Notes: generated from the sequence alone by a model not told the origin. Numbered from the stretch's first letter, positions 8,599 to 18,871 are shown. The stretch is 64,000 bases of DNA from Bacteroidota bacterium (GCA_016718035.1 JADKEK010000005.1:310001-374000), one strand, 5' to 3'. Program-made: numbers and translations.

Positions 8599-11517
8599 AT
8601 GATGAAATTTTACACCACAATACTGTGTTTTTTGGCTGCCTTCAGCCTCGAAGCTCAGACATTCCAACTGTTTACAGAGGACTTCAATGTGCCTTCAGGG
8701 AGTTTTACGCTTAACACTGCAGGCCCCGGGGGAGTAGCAACAGGAACCAACAAATGGATTATAAACGACAGCTACACAGGTGGGTTTGGATATCCAAATA
8801 CAACTTCACAGGAATTAACCGAAACGGGTACTATTGGCGGCGCCCCATTTAGCACCTACATGCATATTTATGATGAAGAGGGAGCACCTGCAATTACATG
8901 TGCCAGTTATGATGCAAGCGACCCTTCAGATAATTTTACAGAAATGTCCGGTGGCTTTTGTACGCTAGGCCTTATTGATATTGAATTCACCTTTTTCTGG
9001 TTGTGCGAAGGTGGTGCAGGCGACTACGGACAAGTATATTACAGTGCTGATGGTGGGCCTTGGACACCAGTGGGTATGGGGCTTTACAGCGGTCAAACCC
9101 TTTGGAAATATGAGGTAATTACCGACCCGGCATTTGAAGATGTTGCCAATTTGCGTTTTGGTTTCAGATGGGTAAATAATGCAGATGGTGGTGCAAATAC
9201 CATGTCGTTTGCTATCGATGATATCATTGCAGTAGGTACCTACGATGAAGCTATTCATCCGGTAGATATTAATATCGATTTTGTAATACCTGACCCAGTT
9301 TGTAAACTCAGTACGCTCATTATTGGATGGTCGCTTTCTGATCCGCTTTGCACCGGTATTTATGAAATTGAACTTTCAAATGCTGCTGGCGCTTTTGCTG
9401 CACCAACAAGTTTGGGTGTATTTACTATTCTTGCAGAAGATACCGTTGGTGCAATTGCGGCGACAATTCCCGGCGTTATTCCAGATGGGTCGTGTTATAA
9501 AGTGCGCATCAACCGAACGTCACCTTTACCGGAAATCAGTGGTGAGGCGAGTGTTTGTTTTGTGGTAGAAAATTGTCCGAATGTAATTACCACTTTAAAA
9601 CCGGTTATCACGATTGACAGCAATGCCATTTGTGTAAATAGTGTTATCGATGTGCCGTTTTATTCCACCGGTGTTTATAACCCGGGAAATATTTACACTG
9701 CACAATTGAGTGATTCTACTGGAAGTTTTGATACCTTCTCTGTAATAGGAACATTTAATAGTAATGCCACTTATGATCCGGCTTTAGGTTCGCCTCCGGG
9801 TTCGGTTTCCGGTATCGTGCCTATGGTTCCTCCGGGATGTAATTATTTAATTCGTGTGGTTTCCAGTAATCCTGTTGCCACAGGTTCTCCTTATGGAACA
9901 GTTTGTATTCAGGAATGTGATATTGAAACAAATGATATTGAAGATGTATATGCATGTATTACAGAAGATTCAGGTGTTACCATAACAATAACTTATGATG
10001 TAAATGTTTTTGATGAAGTAGAAACATATTGCGATACCAATACATTTTGTGTTGAAGTATTAAATTCTATGTTTTTTACACAAGCGAATTTATGCGGATT
10101 AGGATTTACAGTTGACACAGAATCGGGAACAATTGATTTAGAAATTCCAGGCTATTTTGATTTATTGGCAATGGGGCTTGATGCAGGTATGTGGTATATG
10201 CGTGTAATTGCAAATTGTGGAACTCCGCAGGAAAATACATTAGGAACATTAATTCATTTAACCATTGGAGCGCCTGCAGATAATGCACCAATTTTAATTC
10301 CTGCAGATACATTATTATGTGAAGGTGCAATAGGCAGTGCTACAATTGTTCCATATAATCCAAATTCAGATTATCAATTCCAGTTTGGTTTGGGAACACC
10401 TTTTGTGTGGCCATTTAATCCAATATTTATCGACTTTACAGGATTACCAGGTGATTATACTTTACGCGTTCGTGAAATAAATTATAATTGCCCGGGACCT
10501 TGGAGTGAATATATAACCTTCCATATTATTGATGTTCCGATTGTAACTATTACAGGTCCAATTAAAGCTTGTACCGGAGATACGGTGTATTATTCAGTGC
10601 CATATTTTTTAACCACCTATTACGACTGGTCTTTATCAGGCGGCGCAATTGTTGATACAGCAAATAATGTTGTTGGTATTGTTTGGGATGAGGCAGGAAC
10701 ATATTCATTAAATGTATTTGCATTAAATGAATGCGGCAGCGGAAACGGGTCTAAAAATATTACCATTATAGAAACCATTCCAGTTGAAAATACCGACGAT
10801 GTGACTATTTGTGAAGGGGAAACCGCAACATTTAGTGTATTAACAGTTGGGGTTCCCTATTACGAATGGTCTGATGATACAGGAGCTTTAATTAGCGATG
10901 ATTTTTATTTAACAGTAACACCAGATTCAACATCCACTTATTATTTAACAGCAGAAGATGATGAAGGTTGCCCAAGTTGGGATACCATTAGTGTATTTGT
11001 TGAATATCCTGAATTCGAATTTGATACCACCGAATATTGTATTGGTGGCAGCGTAATTTTAGATGCGGGATACCCAGATGCAACCTATGTTTGGAATACA
11101 GGTGCTACTACACAAACTATTGAGGTGTCTTTATTTGGCACTTATACCGTGCTGATTGATAATCCTGATCAGGCTTGCGATATAACAAAAACAGTTTACG
11201 TTAATGAAGTAATCGATAATTGTGATCCAATTATTGATATACCTAATGCGTTTTCACCAAATGGAGATGGCTTTAATGATAATCTGGTAATTGTAGGTGC
11301 AGCAATAGTAGGTATAGATATCATTATTTATAATCGTTGGGGAGAAATTGTTTTTCGTAGTGATGACGTGGGTATTGTAAATAATCCTGCATTTGGTTGG
11401 GATGGAAGATTAAACGGTGTAGAGCAGGAAATGGGCACTTATGTATATCAATTAAGTGCTACCGGCGGCAGTGGCACAACTGTGCAGTTGCAAGGTAATA
11501 TTACATTGGTAAGATAA
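8599..11517 (+). CDS. Large secreted protein with gliding-motility C-terminal (T9SS type B) domain
   Basis: 972 residues. A signal peptide (FYTTILCFLAAFSLEAQ) leads into a lectin-like/MAM-like beta domain (roughly residues 25-215, ending with AIDDIIAVGTY), then several Ig/PKD-like beta-sandwich repeats with paired cysteines. The last ~90 residues are the CHU_C sorting domain: PNAFSPNGDGFNDNLVI, IIYNRWGEIVF, GWDGRLNG, GTYVYQL. That domain directs export by the type IX system and cell-surface retention. Either of the two adjacent ATGs could start it. It is followed 28 bases later by a second protein of the same class, so the pair is probably co-expressed. The ligand is unknown; a surface adhesin is the likely role. 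Confidence 0.88.
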   Translation: MMKFYTTILCFLAAFSLEAQTFQLFTEDFNVPSGSFTLNTAGPGGVATGTNKWIINDSYTGGFGYPNTTSQELTETGTIGGAPFSTYMHIYDEEGAPAITCASYDASDPSDNFTEMSGGFCTLGLIDIEFTFFWLCEGGAGDYGQVYYSADGGPWTPVGMGLYSGQTLWKYEVITDPAFEDVANLRFGFRWVNNADGGANTMSFAIDDIIAVGTYDEAIHPVDINIDFVIPDPVCKLSTLIIGWSLSDPLCTGIYEIELSNAAGAFAAPTSLGVFTILAEDTVGAIAATIPGVIPDGSCYKVRINRTSPLPEISGEASVCFVVENCPNVITTLKPVITIDSNAICVNSVIDVPFYSTGVYNPGNIYTAQLSDSTGSFDTFSVIGTFNSNATYDPALGSPPGSVSGIVPMVPPGCNYLIRVVSSNPVATGSPYGTVCIQECDIETNDIEDVYACITEDSGVTITITYDVNVFDEVETYCDTNTFCVEVLNSMFFTQANLCGLGFTVDTESGTIDLEIPGYFDLLAMGLDAGMWYMRVIANCGTPQENTLGTLIHLTIGAPADNAPILIPADTLLCEGAIGSATIVPYNPNSDYQFQFGLGTPFVWPFNPIFIDFTGLPGDYTLRVREINYNCPGPWSEYITFHIIDVPIVTITGPIKACTGDTVYYSVPYFLTTYYDWSLSGGAIVDTANNVVGIVWDEAGTYSLNVFALNECGSGNGSKNITIIETIPVENTDDVTICEGETATFSVLTVGVPYYEWSDDTGALISDDFYLTVTPDSTSTYYLTAEDDEGCPSWDTISVFVEYPEFEFDTTEYCIGGSVILDAGYPDATYVWNTGATTQTIEVSLFGTYTVLIDNPDQACDITKTVYVNEVIDNCDPIIDIPNAFSPNGDGFNDNLVIVGAAIVGIDIIIYNRWGEIVFRSDDVGIVNNPAFGWDGRLNGVEQEMGTYVYQLSATGGSGTTVQLQGNITLVR

Positions 11518-11545
11518 GTTTTGGCTAACTGCCGGGTAAAATATT

Positions 11546-14017
11546 ATGAAAAGAATATTCGTATTTCTTTATTGCATCTCCTCTTTGCAGCTTGCATTTT
11601 CGCAAGGGCAAATGCATGCAAAAAAGAACGACTATGTTTCAATTACCAATGGCACAACAAATATCCGTTATCCGGAAATCAGTGATGAATTATTAAATGC
11701 GACACCGCAATCTTATTATGCTAATCCCGACTTTGGTATATTACCGGTTAATGCTCCAGATAGTGCAATTGAATTAATTCAAAAGCGCACTCCAACTTCC
11801 AGGTATTATATTAAACCCAACACCTCAGGCAACAAATTTTTTATTCAACAAGCCTATGGACCAATCAATTATTTCGACCCTTCGGGATATTTGCGCGCCA
11901 TTGATTTTTATTTACATCCTACATTGGTAAAAGGGATTTATGAAGCAGATGCACAACCGGCCCCAACTAAAATTGATTTTGTAAATAATTATACCGCTAT
12001 CAGAATTAAAGACCTTGACTACCGATATAATGCAGATTTGCAATTATTTTTTCAAACCGGTAATAATTTTACCAAACCGCAAAAAGCAATGCTTAATAAC
12101 CATACTGCCGGTCGCGATGGTGTATGGATAACCGATGCTTTTGAAAGTGTGGATATGGAAATTGCATTTAGACAAAATGCAATCAAAACAAATTTTATTA
12201 TTAAAGATAAAAGTATAGTCGACCCTAATAGTGAATACCTCATAATTGATGACCCGATAAGTTTGCCTGAAGGATATTTTTTGGAGATGGAAGATGTAGA
12301 TGGATATTTTTTAGACAATGGTGACTGGAAGGGAGATTTAATTTTAAAAAATCAATTTGGTTTACCCTATCTCCGCATCGAAAAGCCACTTGTGTTAGAT
12401 CAAAGTGGTGAAAAAACACATGCAATGGATCAGGTAAATGCAGTTGCTTATCAATTAATTAAAACTGCAACAGGATATACTATTCGTTTACGCGTAACCA
12501 CAAAATGGTTATTAGCACCTGAAAGAATTTATCCGGTTATTGTTGACCCTACATTAATTGGAGAAGCAACATATACAGCTGAAGATATCGGATTTGAATT
12601 TGATGTGTTGTGTTGGAATGAAGCGGATTATTGTAATTATTTTTTAGATGTAACCGTACCCGGAAAAACAACATTAACGGCAGCGTATTTTGATGGTACT
12701 TATTATTCTCAAAATTTTGGTTGTTTTTTCGTAACCGATTGTTTGATGAAAGAAGCCGCTTTTCGTATACTCGGAATTTGCGACGATTCGCCTTCTGCAG
12801 GCGGTTTCTGGACATGTAGTCCACCCGCAGGTGATACAGCAGGCACTTGTTATGGTATCGACCTAGATATGTTTAATACCATTTCATGTATTCCTCCACA
12901 ATGCGATGATTATGAATTCACTTTTGAAATGCGTACTTGGCATTGCTCGTGCACACAACCACCATGTGGAATTTTATGCCATTTTATGCCTGCAGGAAGT
13001 TGGGTAATTACAATAGAAGGAGAAACCGTAGTGGAAAATCCAATTCAATCTTCTACCTATCCCGATTTTGTTATTTGCGAAGGTGATACCATCGATTTAT
13101 TTGCAAATGGATATTGGGGTGTTCCTCCATACACTTATGAATGGTTGCCGGGAGGAACTGTTGAACCCATTCACGAAGTTTGGCCGACAACTACTTCTTC
13201 ATATACATCCATTATTCACGATGCTTGTGATATGACCGATACGGTTACGCAAACCGTAACAGTTAACGCCGCACCAATTGTAAATATTGGTCCTTTTGAA
13301 GCATGCTACGAAACTACTATTACTGCACCTGCCGGTTACGATAATTATGTTTGGACTGATGCAGATACTAATGTATTGGCAACAGGAAATACATTATATA
13401 TTGATTCAACCGGTGAATATTTTGTGACCGTAATTGATGCCAACGGATGTGAAGGAACTTCTTCACCAATTTTAGTCAATATTTATGAAGCGCCGGTAAT
13501 TAATGCAATTCCTGATACAGTTTTTGTAAACAATGGCGCATTGGCTTTATTGGAAGCAGAAGTTATTGAAGGTGATGATGTTGGATTTTTATGGGTGCCG
13601 GAAGCAAATGCCAACTGCCCAACATGTCCAAGTACATTGGCATACACCGAGGGTGAGGAATTTGTATTTTATGTTTATGGTGTTGAAAATGGATGTGTTT
13701 CATTGCCCGATTCTATCATCGTAATTATGCAGGAAAGTGAATTAATAATTCCTAATGCATTTACACCAAACGATGATGGATTGAATGATGAGTTTAATAT
13801 TCTCAACCCCATATTTTTTCCTGTGTTTTCTTTCCGGATTTTCAACCGTTGGGGACAAGAAGTATTTGCTACTAGCGATGTGTTAAAAGGATGGGATGGT
13901 ACTTACGATAGTATTAATCAAGAAATTGGCATGTATGTATGGATGATTATCTACGAAAAAGCCAACGAACCCGGCAAACAATATATTCTTCGGGGAACAG
14001 TAACCTTGTTGCGGTAA
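11546..14017 (+). CDS. Second large secreted protein with gliding-motility C-terminal domain
   Basis: 823 residues. A signal peptide (IFVFLYCISSLQLAFSQ) precedes a ~330-residue N-terminal region unlike the upstream protein (RYYIKPNTSGNKFFIQQAYG; YFDPSGYLRAIDFYLHPT; YPVIVDPTLIGEATY). A Cys-rich middle follows (residues ~360-490, CSCTQPPCGILCHF), then two PKD/Ig-like repeats. The CHU_C sorting domain is at the end (PNAFTPNDDGLNDEFNI, FRIFNRWGQEVF, GWDGTYD, GMYVWMI). Export through T9SS is well supported; the function of the N-terminal part is not known. The cysteine pattern suggests disulphides outside the cell. Confidence 0.87.
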   Translation: MKRIFVFLYCISSLQLAFSQGQMHAKKNDYVSITNGTTNIRYPEISDELLNATPQSYYANPDFGILPVNAPDSAIELIQKRTPTSRYYIKPNTSGNKFFIQQAYGPINYFDPSGYLRAIDFYLHPTLVKGIYEADAQPAPTKIDFVNNYTAIRIKDLDYRYNADLQLFFQTGNNFTKPQKAMLNNHTAGRDGVWITDAFESVDMEIAFRQNAIKTNFIIKDKSIVDPNSEYLIIDDPISLPEGYFLEMEDVDGYFLDNGDWKGDLILKNQFGLPYLRIEKPLVLDQSGEKTHAMDQVNAVAYQLIKTATGYTIRLRVTTKWLLAPERIYPVIVDPTLIGEATYTAEDIGFEFDVLCWNEADYCNYFLDVTVPGKTTLTAAYFDGTYYSQNFGCFFVTDCLMKEAAFRILGICDDSPSAGGFWTCSPPAGDTAGTCYGIDLDMFNTISCIPPQCDDYEFTFEMRTWHCSCTQPPCGILCHFMPAGSWVITIEGETVVENPIQSSTYPDFVICEGDTIDLFANGYWGVPPYTYEWLPGGTVEPIHEVWPTTTSSYTSIIHDACDMTDTVTQTVTVNAAPIVNIGPFEACYETTITAPAGYDNYVWTDADTNVLATGNTLYIDSTGEYFVTVIDANGCEGTSSPILVNIYEAPVINAIPDTVFVNNGALALLEAEVIEGDDVGFLWVPEANANCPTCPSTLAYTEGEEFVFYVYGVENGCVSLPDSIIVIMQESELIIPNAFTPNDDGLNDEFNILNPIFFPVFSFRIFNRWGQEVFATSDVLKGWDGTYDSINQEIGMYVWMIIYEKANEPGKQYILRGTVTLLR

Positions 14018-14088
14018 GATTAAATGTTCACTGCTCCCAAATTTATTTATTCAACATCATCTTTGAGTACCTTAGCGCAACTTTGTTG

Positions 14089-14112
14089 CTTCGTGGTTTC
14101 GGCTGTTAAAAC
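14089..14112. repeat. 24-bp dispersed element, copy 1
   Basis: It matches a second copy at 53400-53423 at 22 of 24 positions; the shared core is CGGCTGTTAAAAC. Both copies lie directly 3' of minus-strand genes; this one ends 6 bases before the response-regulator stop. A CGGCTGTT core also occurs in the array at 6118-6469. Confidence 0.6.
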
Positions 14113-14118
14113 ACCATT

Positions 14119-14874
14119 TTAACAATCTCCCGAAACCCACAATTTAAAGGCCGCAGCATTCTCCGCACTCACAATTATTTCTTCTCCAACAGCCGGCGTT
14201 AATTCAACCAGTATTTTCCCTTTTGAAAACGGTTTAAATTTTGTAATAGCACTTATGTTGCCAATATACTTTCTGTTAATTCTGAAGAAATCATTTTTGG
14301 GCAATTCGGTTTCTAATTCCTGTAAAGTTTTGTCCAAAATATATTTGTTACCCGATTTATCTATTAAAAAAGTTATTTTATGCTCAGAAATAAAATACGC
14401 AATATCTTCCAGTTTTACAGTAGAATAAGACACACCTTTTTTCACCAAATAACGCGTTTTTTGCTGTTGCCCTGCAAAATAATAATCAGCCAACCCTGAA
14501 TAATTGCCTGAAAAATGTTCCTTTAACTGAAAATATTTATTTAACGCAACAAACAACCGCTCCTGACTAACCGGTTTTAATAAATAGTCTATGCTGTTGA
14601 GCTCAAAAGCTTCCAGTAAGTAGTCGTCATAAGCAGTTATAAATATTACAGGACATTTTACATTTACCTGTCTGAAAATATCAAACGAAATACCGTCACT
14701 TAAAGCAATATCGCAAAAAATTAGGTCGGGATGTACATTGTCACTTAACCACATTACACTTTCTTGAACCCCGGATAAAGTTGCAACTATATTGACCGGC
14801 CGTGGATAATTGATAAGTTGAAGGCGCAACTTTTCCAATGCCGGTTTTTCGTCTTCGATTATTATTATATTCAT
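14119..14874 (-). CDS. LytTR-family response regulator
   Basis: 251 residues. A CheY-like receiver (residues 1-~115) shows IIIIEDEKP, the phospho-acceptor Asp55 in LIFCDIALSD, VIFITAYDD and the conserved Lys in DYLLKPV. A C-terminal LytTR DNA-binding domain (from ~140) has YSTVKLEDIAYFISEHKI and FFRINRKYIGNISAI. It should be phosphorylated by the histidine kinase encoded just upstream, with which it overlaps by 4 bases. LytTR regulators bind direct repeats in promoters. The target is unknown; candidates are the divergent gene at 16024 or the nearby surface-protein genes. Confidence 0.93.
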   Translation of the reverse strand: MNIIIIEDEKPALEKLRLQLINYPRPVNIVATLSGVQESVMWLSDNVHPDLIFCDIALSDGISFDIFRQVNVKCPVIFITAYDDYLLEAFELNSIDYLLKPVSQERLFVALNKYFQLKEHFSGNYSGLADYYFAGQQQKTRYLVKKGVSYSTVKLEDIAYFISEHKITFLIDKSGNKYILDKTLQELETELPKNDFFRINRKYIGNISAITKFKPFSKGKILVELTPAVGEEIIVSAENAAAFKLWVSGDC

Positions 14875-15953
14875 ATGCCTGTGCTTAATAATGGCAACCG
14901 AACTTCAAAATGGTCATCATTCTGATTAATTACAATTTCATTTTCTGCCAACAACCTATAACGCCCTTTTAAATTAATTAACCCGGTTCCTGTATTTTGT
15001 TTTACCGTTTTTTTGGGCATCAACCTGTTTCTCACCACCAGCATATTCTCTTCTACAAAAATGCGAATTGGCATGGGGTTTACTTCACTGAATGCATTGT
15101 GTTTTACACAATTTTCTAATACAATCTGCAACGAAATGGGTGGCAACAAATAATGTTCTAATTGAGATGGGTGAACTTCATTCTGCAACTGCAAGCTTTC
15201 GCCGAAACGAATATGGAGTAAAGCATAATAACTTTCCATAAAGTACATCTCATCCCTCAGGAATACGAGACTTTTGTTTTTATGTTGCAGAATATACCTG
15301 TAAACGTCGGCAAGGTTATCATTAAATTTTTTCGCTTTTTCAGGATTTTGTGTAATCAGGTGAGATAATGTATTTAATGAATTAAAAATAAAGTGAGGGT
15401 CAATTTGTGCTTTCAGCGCTTCAAGCTCTGCTTCAGCTTTAGCTTTTTCTACCTGCGCAATTCTCAGCATTTCTCCTTCGGTATGTTTAATCAGAAATAC
15501 AGTTTCATAAATGTGAGCTACAAATATTACACATATTACATTCATCAAACTTACATTGCGTAATACTACTTCATCAATTGTTTGTTGTAAAATACAAACA
15601 TAATACAAGCCTACAAGAAATAATGTAACCGGAAGCGTATATAATATTACACCGGCCAATAATGTTAACACTTTCCTGAATGGCGTATAAAACCAGTTAA
15701 ACCTGTCGCTTAACTGAAATAACAAATACCTGTTGCCATAATATATTGTTATCGAAATAAATAAATAGTAACAATAATGAAAAATAAGCGTCCACCAATT
15801 AAAATGATAACTTACCAAACCTGTTAAATTAGGTACAGCTATAGCGAACAATGGTATTAATACCATTCTCAGACCTCTGTCGTTGAGATAAGCCGGAACC
15901 TTATTTTCCGGTTTCAGTAAACTATTTTCTGGTTTGGGTAATAAACTATCCAC
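14871..15953 (-). CDS. LytS/YehU-type sensor histidine kinase
   Basis: 360 residues. Four hydrophobic segments lie between ~30 and ~155, followed by a short coiled coil (EKAKAEAELEALKAQ). The His_kinase domain has phospho-acceptor His187 in IDPHFIFNSLNTLSHL, and a GHKL ATPase domain has the N box ISLQIVLENCVKHN and GTGLINLKGRY. There is no extracytoplasmic sensor domain, so the signal is probably sensed in the membrane. It pairs with the LytTR regulator immediately downstream (4-base overlap) and is divergent from the DUF1761 gene, with about 70 bases between the starts. Confidence 0.92.
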   Translation of the reverse strand: MDSLLPKPENSLLKPENKVPAYLNDRGLRMVLIPLFAIAVPNLTGLVSYHFNWWTLIFHYCYYLFISITIYYGNRYLLFQLSDRFNWFYTPFRKVLTLLAGVILYTLPVTLFLVGLYYVCILQQTIDEVVLRNVSLMNVICVIFVAHIYETVFLIKHTEGEMLRIAQVEKAKAEAELEALKAQIDPHFIFNSLNTLSHLITQNPEKAKKFNDNLADVYRYILQHKNKSLVFLRDEMYFMESYYALLHIRFGESLQLQNEVHPSQLEHYLLPPISLQIVLENCVKHNAFSEVNPMPIRIFVEENMLVVRNRLMPKKTVKQNTGTGLINLKGRYRLLAENEIVINQNDDHFEVRLPLLSTGI

Positions 15954-16023
15954 TTTAACGACTAAATATTATTTTAAATTAAATGCCTGTCCTATTTTCG
16001 AATTTACAACAAAAATACTATTT

Positions 16024-16425
16024 ATGGAAAAATTAAATGTTATTGCAGTAATTGTAGCAGCCGTTTCAATGTTTTTAATTGGTGGATTATGGTATTCAAA
16101 GGCACTATTTGGCAATGTTTGGATGCGTGAAAATAATTTAACAGAAGAACAGCTTGCAAAATCAAATAAAGGTAAAACCTTTGGATTATCATTTTTATTT
16201 TCACTCATCATGTCGTTTAACCTCGCGATGTTTGTTTCTGACCCATCAATTGATTTTACCATGACTATTTTTTATGCATTGTGTGTTGGTCTCGGATGGA
16301 TAGCCCTTGCATTTGGTATTGTGGCATTATTTGAATTACGCAGCTGGAAATATATTTTTATTAATGGTGGTTACATGGTTATTTCCTTTTTAGTTATGGG
16401 AATAATTTTGGGTGCATGGAAGTAA
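16024..16425 (+). CDS. DUF1761 membrane protein
   Basis: 133 residues with four predicted membrane helices. The N-terminus (LNVIAVIVAAVSMFLIGGLW followed by YSKALFGNVW) is characteristic of DUF1761, a small integral membrane family of unknown function. The ATG at 16024 is preferred; an upstream start at 15934 lies inside the divergent kinase gene and adds a polar stretch. It is followed at short spacing by the YciI-like and WD40 genes, and the three may form one transcript. Confidence 0.85.
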   Translation: MEKLNVIAVIVAAVSMFLIGGLWYSKALFGNVWMRENNLTEEQLAKSNKGKTFGLSFLFSLIMSFNLAMFVSDPSIDFTMTIFYALCVGLGWIALAFGIVALFELRSWKYIFINGGYMVISFLVMGIILGAWK

Positions 16426-16442
16426 TTATTTAGTTTTATAAA

Positions 16443-16820
16443 ATGAAAGGTATAATTGTTATTGCCCTCGTGGCACTGTCGTTGCATTTACATGCACAGG
16501 ACAGCACCAAATCTGCCTACCTGGGTATATTAACGTTAGCGCCGTTTTATCAGCAGGACAGCAATTGGACCGATGCTGATGGTGCAATTATTGGCGCACA
16601 TTTTGTCCGATTACAGCAATTGGCAAAAGAAGGTAAAATTGAATTAGCCGGCAGGGTAAATCTACCCTCAAACGACCCCAACATGTTTGGAATAGTTTTA
16701 ATTTTGCCGACAACATTAGCTGAGGCTGAAAAAATTATGTTGGAGGACCCGGCTGTAACAGGCAAAATTATGTCTGCTAAAATTTTACCTTTTAATATTG
16801 CAGTACAAAAATCGGACTAA
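16443..16820 (+). CDS. Exported YciI-like protein
   Basis: 125 residues. A signal peptide (GIIVIALVALSLHLHAQ) is followed by a small ferredoxin-like alpha/beta domain resembling YciI (YLGILTLAPFYQ; HFVRLQQLAKEGKIELAGRV; GIVLILPTTLAEAEKIMLED-P). Cytoplasmic YciI proteins are small and often enzymatically undefined. Here the leader places the domain in the periplasm, which is less common. It stops 2 bases before the WD40 gene, so the two are probably translated together. Function unknown. Confidence 0.75.
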   Translation: MKGIIVIALVALSLHLHAQDSTKSAYLGILTLAPFYQQDSNWTDADGAIIGAHFVRLQQLAKEGKIELAGRVNLPSNDPNMFGIVLILPTTLAEAEKIMLEDPAVTGKIMSAKILPFNIAVQKSD

Positions 16821-16822
16821 TA

Positions 16823-18871
16823 ATGATGAAAAAATGGATGCGCTGTTTGTTTTTGGTAATGAGTTTAACCGGACTTCAACAGGTTCAGGCACAACCGGAT
16901 AATAGCGGTAAAAAAAGCAACTTCTCCGGAAATAATTATTCCAGCTACCTTGCGCATATTGCAGCAGCAAATGCTTCGATGCGTCTTCACGATGGTGCCG
17001 AAGCACAACGCTGGTTAACAACCACTCCCGTTGAATATAGAGGATGGGAATATTACTATTTGAAAAATACCATTCAGGGATATTCGAACTCATTTAATTT
17101 ATTGTATGAAGCAAACGAGTTGGATCTTAGTAACGATGGTAAAAAAATGGCTATTGCCGGTTCTGATAGCCTCATTCATATTTGCACTGCTGATGGATTG
17201 GTTGAACAAAAAACATATAAAGGCCATACCGGTATCGTATATGCAGTAGATTATTTTGGCAACGATACTAAATTAGTTTCTTGCGCTCGCGATTTTACCA
17301 TTCGCGTTTGGGATACACAAAATGACATTCAACTTTGGAAAAAAACAACTAAAGCACAAGGTATTTGTGATGTTGTTGGCAGCCCTGATGGAAAATTAGT
17401 TGCACTCAGCTCATGGTATCGTGATGAAGACCATAATCATGTTGTGGGATTTATTGAAGTATATGATGCATTTACCGGTGAATTAAAATGGGAAACAACA
17501 TTTGGCGAAAAACCATTGGTGGCAATTACATTTAGTCATGATGGAAAATGGTTAGCTGCAGCGGGATGGAATTGGGCCGTTGCCGTTTGGGATGTTCAAA
17601 CTAAAGAAAAAAAATATGAATTTAACTTTGATGATGTAACTGCCTATTCTGCAATCGACGACCTCGTTTTTTCTGCCGACGATTCCTACTTAATGGCTAC
17701 CAGCAGAAACACCACTGCGCGTGTATGGAATATGTACACCGGCACCATACAGTTCGAATTAAAAGGTCACTCAAATGCTGTGTATGCAGGAGGATTTACT
17801 AACGATGGAACATTAATGATTACCGGCAGTGCTGATGGTAGTTTAATATTATGGAGTACCGAAACGGGTTTGCCGGTGAACAATTTATTCGGACATCAGA
17901 GTGTAATTACAGACATCACTATGGCCCCTGATGGAAATACTTTTTATACACTGGCCAATGATAAAACAATAAAAACATGGAGCCTGAAAAATGCAGCACC
18001 TTATAGCAATCCCTCAGGACAAAATGGATATGTGTACGGATTTAATATTTCAAAAGATGATCAATATCTGGTAACACAAGGTGACAATGGCATATTAACC
18101 GTTTGGAATAATAATGATGGCAGTATTGTAAAACAATTTCCCACTTTTGGCGGAATAATGAATGCTGCTGCAATTAGTCCTGATAATAATTATGTGGTTG
18201 GATGCAATTGGGAAGGGCGAATTAAAGTGTGGGAATTATTCACCGGAAAAAAAGCTATCGAATTTGCAGGAATAAATGCAGGTGTTGTTGGATGTACTTT
18301 TAGCCCCGATGGCAAACAAGTTGCTGTTGCTGCTTATGATAGTACTATTACTATTTGGGACTTAGCATCAGGTGCGCGATTACAGCAATTAAAACACAGC
18401 GGTCAAATGTATCATGTTACTTATTCGCCGAATGGAAAATATATTGTTGGCTCATCCACAAATGGTGATGTCACTATTTGGTTGAACGATTCATTTACAA
18501 AATTGCATGAAGTAAAAACTTCAAATGGCGCTATATACCAATGTGCCTTTGGTCCGGATAATGTAACTTTTGCTGCTGTAGGGGAGAGTAAAGAAATTTA
18601 TATTATTGCAGCAGGCTCAGGCAAAATACTCCGCAAAATTCCAGCCCATAACGAACGCATTTATTCGGTAGCCTGGAGCCCCGATGGCAGTCGTATTGCT
18701 ACCGGTTCATCCGATAATACGGTGCGCTTGTGGGATGTAAATACTGACCAAACCACTTTAATAATTGCGGACTTTAAAGAAGATGTTTATCACGTAATTT
18801 TTAGCAACGATAATACTGCACTATATGTAAATTCACCGGGTAGTGGATTTAAAAAATATGCCACAAAATGA
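16823..18871 (+). CDS. Exported WD40-repeat protein
   Basis: 682 residues. A signal peptide (CLFLVMSLTGLQQVQAQ) is followed by a short helical segment (YLAHIAAANASMRLHDGAEAQRWL), as in proteins where WD40 arrays follow an N-terminal repeat. About a dozen WD repeats follow (DFTIRVWDTQND, NTTARVWNMYTG, GSLILWSTETG, DSTITIWDLASG and DNTVRLWDVNTD are clear blade ends), enough for two beta-propellers. WD40 propellers are interaction platforms. Secretion suggests a periplasmic or surface role. No catalytic domain is attached. Confidence 0.88.
   Translation: MMKKWMRCLFLVMSLTGLQQVQAQPDNSGKKSNFSGNNYSSYLAHIAAANASMRLHDGAEAQRWLTTTPVEYRGWEYYYLKNTIQGYSNSFNLLYEANELDLSNDGKKMAIAGSDSLIHICTADGLVEQKTYKGHTGIVYAVDYFGNDTKLVSCARDFTIRVWDTQNDIQLWKKTTKAQGICDVVGSPDGKLVALSSWYRDEDHNHVVGFIEVYDAFTGELKWETTFGEKPLVAITFSHDGKWLAAAGWNWAVAVWDVQTKEKKYEFNFDDVTAYSAIDDLVFSADDSYLMATSRNTTARVWNMYTGTIQFELKGHSNAVYAGGFTNDGTLMITGSADGSLILWSTETGLPVNNLFGHQSVITDITMAPDGNTFYTLANDKTIKTWSLKNAAPYSNPSGQNGYVYGFNISKDDQYLVTQGDNGILTVWNNNDGSIVKQFPTFGGIMNAAAISPDNNYVVGCNWEGRIKVWELFTGKKAIEFAGINAGVVGCTFSPDGKQVAVAAYDSTITIWDLASGARLQQLKHSGQMYHVTYSPNGKYIVGSSTNGDVTIWLNDSFTKLHEVKTSNGAIYQCAFGPDNVTFAAVGESKEIYIIAAGSGKILRKIPAHNERIYSVAWSPDGSRIATGSSDNTVRLWDVNTDQTTLIIADFKEDVYHVIFSNDNTALYVNSPGSGFKKYATK

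Noticed and set aside
8599..14017. Antifreeze or toxin function for the two large secreted proteins
   Set aside because: Only generic beta-sandwich repeats and a sorting domain are seen; no catalytic or toxin motif supports a specific role.
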